From Dactylis glomerata (Eukaryota; Streptophyta; Magnoliopsida; Poales; Poaceae), in assembly GCA_007115705.1 (NCBI GenBank), contig QXEO01000170.1, forward strand, positions 2,269,570 through 2,333,569: a DNA stretch of 64,000 nucleotides, read 5' to 3'. The notes under the pieces are model-generated. The model was not told the origin of the DNA. It saw only the letters and a list, made by a program, of their open reading frames with translations, and did no database searches. Both the position numbers and the translations under genes were made by a program. Numbering within the stretch: the stretch's first letter is position 1; each line of letters starts with the position of its first letter. Below are positions 46,601 through 56,489 of this stretch, in pieces.

Positions 46601-49600
46601 TTTTTGGTACTGAGTGCTAATGCTTTTATTTGAGATGTATACCTTGTGCATTTCACACATTTTTACATGCCAAATGAGAAAATCATAATTTATATGCAAA
46701 TTTATTTTTTTACGATCTATTTTGCATAATACGTTCTTTATTGACATGTTCCAGGTTGTAGTTGCGAATGCTGGGGATGCTAAAGCAGTATTAGCTCGAT
46801 CTACTTCAACTGATGGCGAAGGGGCAGTGGTTGATACTAAAAGTTCACTGAAGGCTATTGTTTTGACAAGAGAACATAAAGCCATCTTTCCACAAGAGCG
46901 CTCAAGAATCCAGAAGGTTAATTGCTTTATAGTTCCAACAATTAGTTCCCTCCTAACTTAAGTTTTGCTTAGTTGTGTTTGTTCCAAATGAATCAACTCC
47001 CTGATTGTTCTATGGTTTGCCATTGCAATATTGGTTATATCTTTTTATTGGCACCACTATTTGTCAGTTGAAAATCTGATTATTGGTAATAAGTTACAAA
47101 GTGATTTTGGTTATTATACCAAATATAAGCTCCGTTACTCATTCTCGTTTGTCCCAGGATTTTTTCGAGCACTAAAATATTAATATTTCCGTTGTGCATC
47201 CAACCGATGCCTACTTCTTTCCTAATTGCTGCCAATCCAGATAGCAATGGGAAATACTGATTTTTATAGGAAGTGCAGAACTGTTGTCCTTATGTTGTCT
47301 CATTTAAATGTAGTGTTAGATGAGTATCTTACCGCTGCATATTGCATATTATACTTCTATTTTGTATTGGCTCACGATTTACTTAATCTTGTGCTACAAA
47401 GGCTGGAGGTTCTGTTGGTCCTAATGGGAGACTGCAAGGACGCATTGAAGTATCTAGAGCTCTTGGAGATCGCCACTTTAAGAAGGTTTACTGATGCAAA
47501 CTTACTTGCTGATAAAATCAACTTGGTGTTCTATTTGTGTATTTGGAAAACATGTACGGTTCAAGTATCACTAATGTTATGAACTTTTGATGAATGGTTG
47601 AGAACTTCAGATGCTCTCTAGAAAACGTTTCCCTTCCGATTCCCATCTCCATCTTTTTTCAATGGTATCATTTAGACCCTCAACTTTCACGCCCTATTCC
47701 TTGTAAGTTACCATGCCCACCTACCAAATAGATGACCTCTTTAGTATAAGTACCTTCTCCCCCTTTTTGTAAGTTCAGTGTGATCTGTTAGGAGCTCGGA
47801 GTAACTGATAGTGACCACAAAAATGTTCTGCTTGCTTAGATATGCATGCTTATGGTTATGCACATTTCCGTGTTAATTCTAGATCAACTAGTGAAGTTTC
47901 TGATGCTAGTAAAACTATACTATTGATTTTCTATTATTTTCTCACTTGGCCATACATTTGCAGTTCATGAAAATGCAGCACTTTTTAATAGAGTGCACAT
48001 CAATTAGAGAGAGGTTTGGATGTACATTTCAAATTTATCTCAATTACCCAGTTTATACATTCAAAACTTTCGAGAAATCAACGTTCTGCATTAGTATGAG
48101 GTACCCACATCATAGAAATAATTATACCACTGCTGTCAAATGTTCTATCCAAGTTTTGGGAAGACATAGACTATCTTGTTTTTGCAGATGTAGATGTGTA
48201 AGCCAAACTACCCAACAAATATAATTTATCGCAAAAAAATTGGAGAGATAATACAACTTCCTTTTTTTTTCTCTCTCTCTCAAACATACAAGTTCCTTTA
48301 GCATGCTTTCTTAATGCCACTATTCAACAGATAAGAATGCTATCCATAAAATAATACCTTCGTGGAGCATCAACATGTATCAATCAACTACCATGCAGGT
48401 TGGGTTAATTGCAACACCAGATGTACATTCTTTTGAACTTACAAAGAAGGATAATTTCATCCTTCTTGGCTGCGATGGCTTGTGGGGAGTATGTTCATTT
48501 ATCTTGCTTTGTTATATCAGTTTTTTCCTCATTTGGATTCCTTCAATCATATTTATGATGAGTCCAACTTGCATGTATCCCAGGTATTTGGACCAAGTGA
48601 TGCTGTTGAATTTGTCCAGAAGCAGTTGAAGGTACTAAGTAATTTGTTACTGTAGATGCATTTGTTTTTTTGAACGGAGGAGGTGTTTTAGCTCTCAGGT
48701 CTATATGAACATATTATAGAAAATGCATAAGAAAATAATTTCAAAATGTCAAAAAATCAAAAATAAATTTCACATGTAGATCAGGACATTCTAGGTTCCC
48801 ACACAAGTTTTTGACAAAAAAGAACATTTTATGTGGCATGGGTAAAAAAGACAAAAATATGTCCGTAAATAGTCATATGTTCATACACAAATTTGTCTTT
48901 TTTATACGAGACACAAAAAATGTTCTTTTTTTCCCAAAAATTTGTGTGTAAACATAGTATGTCCGGATGTACATGCGAAATTTTTGTTTCGAATTTTTTG
49001 CCATTTCGAAATATGTTTTTCGATAATGGATTCATTTGCTCCCATGAGCCGAAATGGATATCCGTTCTTGAATATACTATTTGCTATTAGTTATCTTTAC
49101 TGAGGTAAAACTGATTAGGCTTTGCTTAGATGATGCTGATATTAAATTCTAAGCCTATTTTCTGTAGTAAAATTTGTGTTACCCATTCTCACATAGAGTA
49201 GATTACCTGTATATATATTGGTAGAGCTCCGGGATCTCAAGAAGTAGCCATGACCTGGGACCAGTCATGATAAATAGGGTTTGGGGAGGGAGAATAACTA
49301 GGGAAAATACTTATTACTTTGCTTGGCTTTCATGAGTACAAACTAATCTTTATATATGGCACCCATGGCTAACTTAATCCTTTTCTAAGTTGAACTTGGA
49401 GGCACGATCTTTCCCAACATTACTTTCTCTTCACTAAATAGAGCCTGAGCAATTAGTACAAGATGCAGCCCCTCTCCTAATCTGCCGTATAGAGGTTGCA
49501 GCTGCTGGGCTGGCTTCCTAATATTTCGGAATTTCCCACTAGCAGTATTATGTATTAGATTCTGATTGCTTGCTCTACCCAAGTAAATACAGTTTCGTAC

Positions 49601-49765
49601 CTTCAGTTAATGTTATTTTACCCTAAGCATCTCACTGTACCTTCATGTACCACTCAGGAGACATCTTCAGCCACGCTTGCAGTACGGCGCCTGGTGAAGG
49701 AGGCTGTTCGCGAGAGGCGATGCAAGGATAACTGCACAGCCGTTCTGATCGTCTTCAAGCACTAA
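43606..49765 (+). CDS. Protein phosphatase 2C (PPM family, plant PP2C 8/ILKAP-like), 10 coding exons
   Basis: The model from GT-AG sites with continuous frame is: 43606-43952, 44036-44144, 44640-44676, 45281-45325, 46251-46303, 46755-46916, 47402-47485, 48399-48488, 48584-48631, 49658-49765. It encodes 360 residues, close to the ~350 of the Arabidopsis At1g18030-type protein I recall. The first ~90 residues are charged and low-complexity with a basic KRPKG patch. The catalytic domain keeps all metal-binding motifs: CRHAMEDAW (residue 99 Asp), IYDGHGG (124-128), DGATAV, ANAGDAKAVL, SRALGDRHFK, LLGCDGLWG and the terminal KDNCTAVLIVF. The enzyme removes phosphate from Ser/Thr in a Mn/Mg-dependent way; its substrate is unknown. 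A leader intron is likely. Nothing suggests a pseudogene. A MITE-like segment sits in intron 9. Confidence 0.92.
48665..49075. repeat. MITE-like AT-rich segment in PP2C intron 9
   Basis: Left 'gaacggaggaggtgttttag' and right 'gctcccatgagccgaaatgg' show weak inverted similarity. The interior has an imperfect palindrome around 'acaaatttgtctttttta'. The type is common in grass introns, but no clean target duplication was found. Confidence 0.35.
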
Positions 49766-50063
49766 AATTTCTTGGCTGTTGCAACCCTTTCCACAGAAGT
49801 CAACCGAGGAAGAGATAGTAGTAGACAGAGAGCACTGTCTAATTGAAGCCTTCATGATTATTGTGTTGTGAGTTCTGACCTCTGAACGTGGGTGTGGCTG
49901 AGTCATCATGAGACCAATGTCAATTAGTGCACTGTATTTCATTTGGATATTTACTTTCATTTTGCACCGCTATTTCCTGGCAAATGTGTCCCAAGTGTTC
50001 CAAAGATAATTTTGCCTAACTGCTCATCGTTTTACACTTCGTGTGTACTGCACGCATCTGTTT

Positions 50064-51145
50064 GAGTGAAATGCATCTGTAGTCCTTAAAGTTGATGGCT
50101 ATGTCTAGAACAGTCCTCAAACTCAGAATTTGCCTTATTTTAGTCCTCCAACTCGCTTTGGATGTCCACGTACGGTTCAAAATACGAAGATCCAAGTTAT
50201 ACTACTGATGTGACAATTAATTGGGCCTATAATGACGTTCCAGGTTGGCCCATCACAGCCTCCAGCTGGCTTAACGCTCTCAAACAATCTAAAGTTACAT
50301 ACTGTACATGCAATTATTATTATATGATGAATGTGCGACCAGATTTGGTGAATTTAAGTTTAGGTGAATAGTTTAAAAAAAATGTTAAAAATGCTATTTT
50401 AAAGTGAAAAATATTGAAATTATTTACGCATGTACATATTACCTTGATATGTATTAGTGTAAAATTTTAAGTCGAAATGGGATTGTACGTGGTACGTGGC
50501 CTACAAAAAAAAAGACAAAATAAAAATTTACATCTTCGAAAAGTAAAAAATCCAATTATTGTAGTGCTTTTGGACACTTTGTCATTTTAGTGCAGGTCAT
50601 ATACAATTGTATCGTTTCTTGAAACTTTGCATGAGTAATTATCAAGATGATAGGTACATGCAAAATTTTATTTTAGTTTTTTTAAAACTTTGAAATTGTA
50701 TTTTTTCGATTTTTGAAAACAACTCCACCTTGACCCATATTCCATTAGCTATTTTTGGATGAATGTCATGCTAAACCCCACCATCACTTCCTAATAATAA
50801 AATAATAAAACATGACATGAACGTATATATGCTGCAGAAACTTGAACATTAATTGAACTCAGTGTAACACATGAACACCGGGAAGTTGTAAAAATACATT
50901 GAATTTTCAGTAAGATCCAAGCAACCACAACCAGCCTAGCAATGAGATTTAATTATTACAGTCTATTAGTGTGCATGATTTAGAAAGAAGTGAAAAAATA
51001 ATTGTAGTATAATATGGTCCTTCGTGTTTTGGACCGTACATGGACCTCTAAAGCGAGTTGGAGGACTGAAATAAGGCAAATTCTGAGTTTGAGGACTGTT
51101 TTAGACATGGCCATCAACTTTGAGGACTACAGATGCATTTCACTC
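50064..51145. mobile_element. Non-autonomous Mutator-like (MULE) element, 1082 bp
   Basis: Terminal inverted repeats of about 100 bp start GAGTGAAATGCATCTGTAGT on both sides. The element is flanked by a perfect 9-bp duplication, CATCTGTTT (50055-50063 and 51146-51154), diagnostic of the Mutator superfamily. The interior is AT-rich with no transposase. It lies about 300 bp beyond the PP2C stop codon, so it may sit in or near the 3' UTR. Confidence 0.92.
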
Positions 51146-51154
51146 CATCTGTTT

Positions 51155-52138
51155 GCAAGATCTATTTTTTTGGGTGGGAAACTGTTATAAGATCTTTCCC
51201 TTTGGGTGGGGAACTGTTTAACAAGGTCTGATATTTTGATATTCGTCGAAGAACGATGAAATCTTCGACCAATGCATATAGGAGAAGTCAATCTTTGATT
51301 TCTGGTCCATTTTAAGTAGTACTAGTTAAACGGAGGGAGTACTACTTAAATCCTCAATTTATGTTTCCAATTTTGGTCCTATGTTCACATAATTATTTTA
51401 TGGGGTAATGTAATCATCTCGAGGATCTTTGGAGGACTCCCAAGGTCCTAATGTTGACTTATCACATTATGCGAGGAAATGAAGTATACTCGCTTGTGAT
51501 GCACACAAAGCCTCACTGAGCTAAGTATGGACGTTTTCGCAGTCCAATACATGAAATCAGTAGTAGCTGAATTGTGCTTGACCGATTGAGTAAAGTATGT
51601 GCTTACGTGAAGGAGACATTTTTTCAACGGAGAATGCTTCCTTCCTCCACTACAAAAAAAGTGCAGTCAACACTCGCTGACGTGCTAAAGAGTAAAGATA
51701 TAACCAGAAAAATCCCAGAGGAAGAGAAATCACGTTTAGCACTCCTCTTTGTTCTTCAGCACCGCCCGTGAGACAAGGCTCTCGTAAAGAAATCGAGTGC
51801 GTCGTTTTGGCGGTGGAGCCCTTTTTTAAACCTCGGAAAAATTAAAATTTCAAAACTTAAAAAAAATCAGAAAAAAATACGTGGATGTAGCCAACTATAT
51901 ATACTATGATCATGCAAATTTATAATTAGAAATACCTTGTATTCTGTGTTTGACAAAAATAACAAAAAACCAGATCTAGAAGCATGTACAGTGTCACTTT
52001 TTTCTTTCAATTTGTCTTTTTTTCCTGAACCCACGCAACAAGGTATTTCGTATTGAAATTTGAAAGATGTATACAATTAGCTACATCTAGGTATTTATTT
52101 TGAAGTTTTGAATTTTAGTTTTTTAATATTAAGTACTA
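51155..52138. other. Intergenic, no gene seen
   Basis: Contains a Stowaway end remnant ('aaacggagggagtac', about 51329-51343) and AT-rich stretches with 'aaaaaa' runs. No coding signal or conserved motif is seen. Confidence 0.4.
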
Positions 52139-52312
52139 CTCCCTCCGTTTTAAAATATAAGATGTTTTAATCTATCATTGATACACATGTATTTAGATGC
52201 TTTTTAGTATATAGGTTTACTCCTTTTGCTTCTAACATACACATTAAAAAATATCTACATATATGCATGACAATGATGAGCTAAAACATCTTATATTTTG
52301 AAACCCAGAGAG
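52139..52312. mobile_element. Stowaway MITE (Tc1/Mariner type)
   Basis: It starts CTCCCTCCGTTTTAAAATAT and ends with its imperfect complement ATATTTTGAAACCCAGAGAG. TA lies on each side (52137-52138, 52313-52314). 174 bp, non-coding. Confidence 0.88.
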
Positions 52313-52314
52313 TA

Positions 52315-52405
52315 TCTCTGATCGGAAATAAATGTCGGTGATTTAATATAAACTTTATACTAAATTAATACAAAATTACCGACACTTATTTCCGATCGGA
52401 GGAAG
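52315..52405. mobile_element. Second Stowaway MITE abutting the first
   Basis: It starts TCTCTGATCGGAAATAAATG, with the right arm ACACTTATTTCCGATCGGAG, and is flanked by TA (52313-52314 shared with its neighbour, 52406-52407). 91 bp. The same subfamily occurs at 59698-59790. Confidence 0.85.
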
Positions 52406-52639
52406 TAGCATTTTTTGAAATCGAGCCTTTCAAAAAAAAAAGAATTGTAGAAATCGTGCAGTTAAAGCCTTGTCTGAGCACCGACGGGCGACGGGGGCCT
52501 CCGTGCCGAGGTTTTTTTCTTTCTTGAAACAGCCTCCGTGCCGAGGTTTAATGATCTGCTCCCTCTCCTGTAGACGTGATTAGCACGAATTGCGTGACTC
52601 CATAAATCACCAACTCCTTCCTCTTGCAGCCATTGCCAG

Positions 52640-53350
52640 CCACACACCGCACTGAAGCCCCGGGGAGATGCTGGCCCGCCCGCCCCTCTTCTTCCTCTCC
52701 CCGTACGCCTCTCTCCCCCTCTCCCTATCACTCAGCTCTGTTGTTTGGTTCGTTCTCTTGGATCTGTAATCCGAAAAGTGTGTTCTTCTTCTCCGTTCCC
52801 CCTTTTCCTGTTCTTGCCAGCGCGCATCCGAGATCGGGTGCCCGAATCTTGGCTGAGCTGAAGCCGAGCGCTTTATGGGTTCGTATTTCCTGTGTGATCT
52901 AGCGCCGTTGCCCCAAATCTTAATCTTGGCCGGGTTCATCTAAAAAAGGTTAAAAATTCGTGTTCTGATTGCGACGCGGAAGTCCGCCGCTCGTGCTTTC
53001 TTGTTTTCCCCCCTTGGTTATTTGCGGGGGTTGGTGCGAAGCCATCAGGCCAACCAGAGATTGCGCGGAAAATTCCCCTAAAAAGAACCAGCAGTTCTGT
53101 CCATCTTGTTCTTTGAATCGGCTCGTTGTGAGTTAGGATTTAGGAGGCCTCATTTTAGGAGTTTCTTTCTTGAGTATTAGGATTTTTCTCAGTAATTAGC
53201 GTCAAGTCTTGAATCAGCTCGTTGTGAAGTTAGGAGGCCTCATTTTAGGAGTTTCTTTCTTGAGTATTAGGATTTTTTTCCCAGTAATTAGTGTCAAGCC
53301 AATCCTGCACTTGTTGATTCTAGCCAATTGATTGGTGCGAATCAGTGAAG
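52640..53350 (+). promoter_or_regulatory. Probable 5' leader region of the GDP-fucose transporter gene
   Basis: A pyrimidine-rich block (about 52680-52800) typical of a plant leader is followed by 'gtgaag|gtaagctc', a strong donor at 53351. The matching acceptor is 'ccaatttcag' at 53863, 17 nt before the start codon. A 96-bp tandem duplication (53113-53300) lies inside. Exact transcription start and first exon borders cannot be fixed from sequence. Confidence 0.45.
53113..53300 (+). repeat. 96-bp tandem duplication in the leader of the transporter gene
   Basis: Copies begin at 53113 and 53209 with 'ttgaatc(g/a)gctcgttgtg' and share 'ggaggcctcattttaggag' and 'tttctttcttgagtattagg'. They differ by a few substitutions and small indels. 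Confidence 0.88.
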
Positions 53351-53880
53351 GTAAGCTCTGCACATTAACAAAAGAAACAGCTTCAGCTGAACAATATGAC
53401 AGGTGTTCGCAGCTGAGGTATTGCTGCTGGTTCAGATTGGACGAGGCCTTTCTTTAGTAATTCTACTCTCATGATCCATGCGCAAGTGGAAGTGGAACAC
53501 ACTGCAATAGTTTAATACGATGTCAACTGTAAACATTTGCCGCTAGTGGCAGCTCAGAGATTAGCGCAGAAAACCGTAGATAATTTGTCTGAAATCATTG
53601 TAAGCGCCTTAAACTTTGTTGCCTGTTGATTTTTCTAATGCTTATATTGTGATCTGGGCACCTCGGTTGTATCGAGTGGCCAGGTGGTAATTTGACAGTG
53701 AATGAGTGTGTTTATGTATATGTCATGTCAAAACATTGACGTTCTATAATTAGTTCTCTTATAAGCAAAATAAAATCGCAGAATATCTGAGATATCTTGC
53801 AGTTCTTTAGAATAGTATATACCGGTTTGTTTCTCATGTGTGCTATTACCTTACCAATTTCAGGTAAAAAATCTGGTCTC

Positions 53881-54912
53881 ATGGCGAAGCAACACTATAC
53901 AACCAGCAGCCTTGTGATAGGCTATGCTTTGTGCTCTAGCTTGCTGGCAATCATTAACAAGTATGCTGTCACCAAGTTCAGTTACCCTGGCCTCCTGACT
54001 ACGCTACAGTACTTCACATCTGCTGCTGGTGTTTGGGGCCTTGGAAAGCTAGGTTTTCTCTGCCATGATTCCTTCAACCTAGAGACTGCCAAGAAGTTCG
54101 CACCGGCTGCTGTTGTCTTCTACCTCGCTATATTCACCAACACAAACCTCCTCGTTCATGCCAATGTGGACACATTTATTGTTTTCAGATCCTTGACCCC
54201 GCTTTTGGTTGCCATTGCTGACACAACCTTCCGGAAGCAACCATGTCCTTCCAAGCTCACATTCTTATCCCTTGTAATCATATTGGGAGGAGCAGTTGGC
54301 TATGTGATAACAGATTCCGCCTTCACCCTCACAGCATACTCGTGGGCGCTTGCCTATCTGGTGACAATAACAACGGAGATGGTGTACATCAAGCACATTG
54401 TGACGAATCTGGGTCTAAACACATGGGGTTATGTGCTGTACAACAACCTTCTTTCGCTCATGATTTCCCCCGTCTTCTGGTTTCTGACAGGGGAGCACAA
54501 GTCGGTTTTCTCAGCTGTCGAATCGCGGGGTGAGAGCTGGTTCAAGCTTGACGCCTTTGTAGCGGTAGCATTATCATGCGTGTTCGGGTTGCTCATCAGC
54601 TTCTTTGGCTTCGCGGCTAGGAAAGCAATCTCTGCCACTGCATTCACGGTAACTGGGGTTGTCAACAAGTTCCTCACAGTGGCGATCAATGTGACGATCT
54701 GGGACAAGCACGCAAGCGCATTTGGTTTGGTTAGCCTTTTGTTCACTCTAGCTGGTGGAGTACTCTACCAGCAATCAGTTACTGTAAAAGGAAATATTGC
54801 AGCACCACAGCATGAGCCGGCATCAGAGCAATCTAAGGATCACAGTGACAGTGCTGAGTATGATGAGGAGAAACAGAAGTTGGTTTCATCTGGTGAACGC
54901 CCCAGTGCATGA
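53881..54912 (+). CDS. GFT1: Golgi GDP-fucose transporter (GFT1/GONST4-like nucleotide-sugar transporter)
   Basis: This is a 343-residue protein encoded in one exon. ATG 53881 is chosen because an acceptor (caatttcag, 53863) separates it from an in-frame upstream ATG, and because family members begin close to TTSSLVIGYALCSS. About ten hydrophobic segments fill residues 8-300, the fold of the TPT/drug-metabolite transporter superfamily. Signature blocks include NTNLLVHANVDTFIVFRSLT (87-106), SWALAYLVTITTEMVYIKH and TVTGVVNKFL, where GVVNK (259-263) corresponds to the GALNK nucleotide-binding motif of GDP-sugar transporters. The C-terminal ~40 residues are charged and cytosolic-like. The protein would exchange GDP-fucose for GMP across the Golgi membrane for glycan fucosylation. 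The closest family known to me is Arabidopsis At5g19980; the substrate is inferred from that similarity. Confidence 0.9.
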   Translation: MAKQHYTTSSLVIGYALCSSLLAIINKYAVTKFSYPGLLTTLQYFTSAAGVWGLGKLGFLCHDSFNLETAKKFAPAAVVFYLAIFTNTNLLVHANVDTFIVFRSLTPLLVAIADTTFRKQPCPSKLTFLSLVIILGGAVGYVITDSAFTLTAYSWALAYLVTITTEMVYIKHIVTNLGLNTWGYVLYNNLLSLMISPVFWFLTGEHKSVFSAVESRGESWFKLDAFVAVALSCVFGLLISFFGFAARKAISATAFTVTGVVNKFLTVAINVTIWDKHASAFGLVSLLFTLAGGVLYQQSVTVKGNIAAPQHEPASEQSKDHSDSAEYDEEKQKLVSSGERPSA

Positions 54913-55780
54913 AGAATGCCATTCTTAGCTTTAGATCGACAGGTTTGTCCTTTAATTTTGTTCAGTAGGCCCTCACTTCTCGTGACCGTTGCAACAGAAC
55001 TACACAATAGGCAATGTGAGTGTAATATGTAATATGTGTTTGCAACTAGAAGTTCCCTTTTGTCTGCACTACTCATTTCTACTGGAAGAAAGTAGGCTTA
55101 ATCACTGTTCTTTATGGTAGGGCTGATGCCTGTTGTAAACTTGTAATACATTACCTGTATGGACACCTCATATTATTCTTGATATTATATATTGGGCGCT
55201 GATGCCTGTTGTATAACCAGAAAAAAAAGGTGGGGTAGGTTTTAATCATTAGTTACCTAAAAGCTTCGTAGCTAGCGAGCTTTTGGACTTGCAAAATATC
55301 AAAGTGGCGTATAATATGCCTCAGAACAAATTGTGTTATACTATCAAAGGGTTGGAATGTGAAGGTGTTTGTCTAATCTGGGTATATACTTTGCCCATGA
55401 GAGGGAGGGGGGCCTTGGTTCATGGTGTATGGTGGACTATCTACATGTCTCTCTCATCTCTTTAATCTTCAGGCTCTTATTTTCTCTTGAATGCTTGTGT
55501 TTTCTTCTCTCCTTGCGGGCAACAAAGTTGGCATTGTGCAAGAGAGCTTGTTGGTTGGTGAAATCAAAATTCTCCCTTTGAACAATGCCTCCGTATTTTT
55601 TTTTCTCTTGAGTAGGTTATAAGAACCAAAATATTGATTCGACTGGCAGGGGAGTTTGGATGTTTGTCTGCTGACTTCACGTCCTCACATACGTCGATAA
55701 TCATGAGCTGTTTATGGAGAAGCTTATAAGATGAAAATAACTGGGCCAGAAATACCCCAAATTAAGCCAGTAAACATCTA
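54913..55780. other. 3' flank of the transporter gene, no further gene
   Basis: Holds the likely 3' UTR and plain intergenic sequence. No supported frame or repeat is present. Confidence 0.4.
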
Positions 55781-55916
55781 CTCCCTGCGATCCAAATTAA
55801 TTGTTGCAGCTTTGGTCAAATTCTTTCTCGATACGCATGTATTTAGACGCATTTCAATGTACAGGTTCGCTCATTTTGGAAAAAATGCTGCGACAATTAA
55901 TTTGGATCGGACGGAG
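55781..55916. mobile_element. Stowaway MITE
   Basis: It starts CTCCCTGCGATCCAAATTAA and ends TTAATTTGGATCGGACGGAG, with TA on both sides (55779-55780, 55917-55918). 136 bp. The interior includes 'gcatgtatttagacgcattt', common in this family. Confidence 0.92.
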
Positions 55917-56489
55917 TAGGACATATTTTTATCCTTTGTTTGGTATGAGGTTGCTTTTCAAAATCACTCATTAATTTGTCTGTTTCGTATTTAGTTGTAA
56001 CAAAGTTTTGGTTTTGCTGTTTTACGTCAAAGAAAGCCAGTTCACCAATCTCAAACTGAGTCTTGGTTTTTATTCTCGACAAGAAGCCAAGACATATTAA
56101 ATGTTTACATCCATCCTAACTGAAAGATAGAAGTGAAAATTCACCATGCAACCATTGCACAACTTAGCATATACATCCATCCAAGGCATATATAGAAATG
56201 GCATAAAATGAGCCTTCTTTCCTGTCTTTAAAATCGATTGCAGCATCATCATAACTGGCTAGATAAAACATTCTTTCAAGTGTGAATATCCAAGGAAATG
56301 GTAGTGCTTGATATATACATCAGCTAATGCTTTTGTTTTGCATGGGCAAATGCCTTGTGCATGTAAACCTTCAGCCCACAGGCAATACCCTTTAGCAGAC
56401 AACACAGGCAAATTTATAGTGGATATATGTACCATTGAAATGGTTCGTACATTCCATCTTCTGTTCACATGGTTTTGTTTCCTCTAATC
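55917..56489. other. 3' flank of the NLR gene on the minus strand
   Basis: AT-rich sequence, probably including the NLR 3' UTR. No gene is present. Confidence 0.4.

Noticed and set aside
50162..50371. 69-residue frame
   Set aside because: It lies inside the MULE-type element, overlaps no domain, and is of chance length.
53797..53880. Upstream in-frame ATG extending the transporter by 28 residues
   Set aside because: A splice acceptor lies between it and ATG 53881, and family proteins start near TTSSLVIGYALCSS, so the extension is probably intron.
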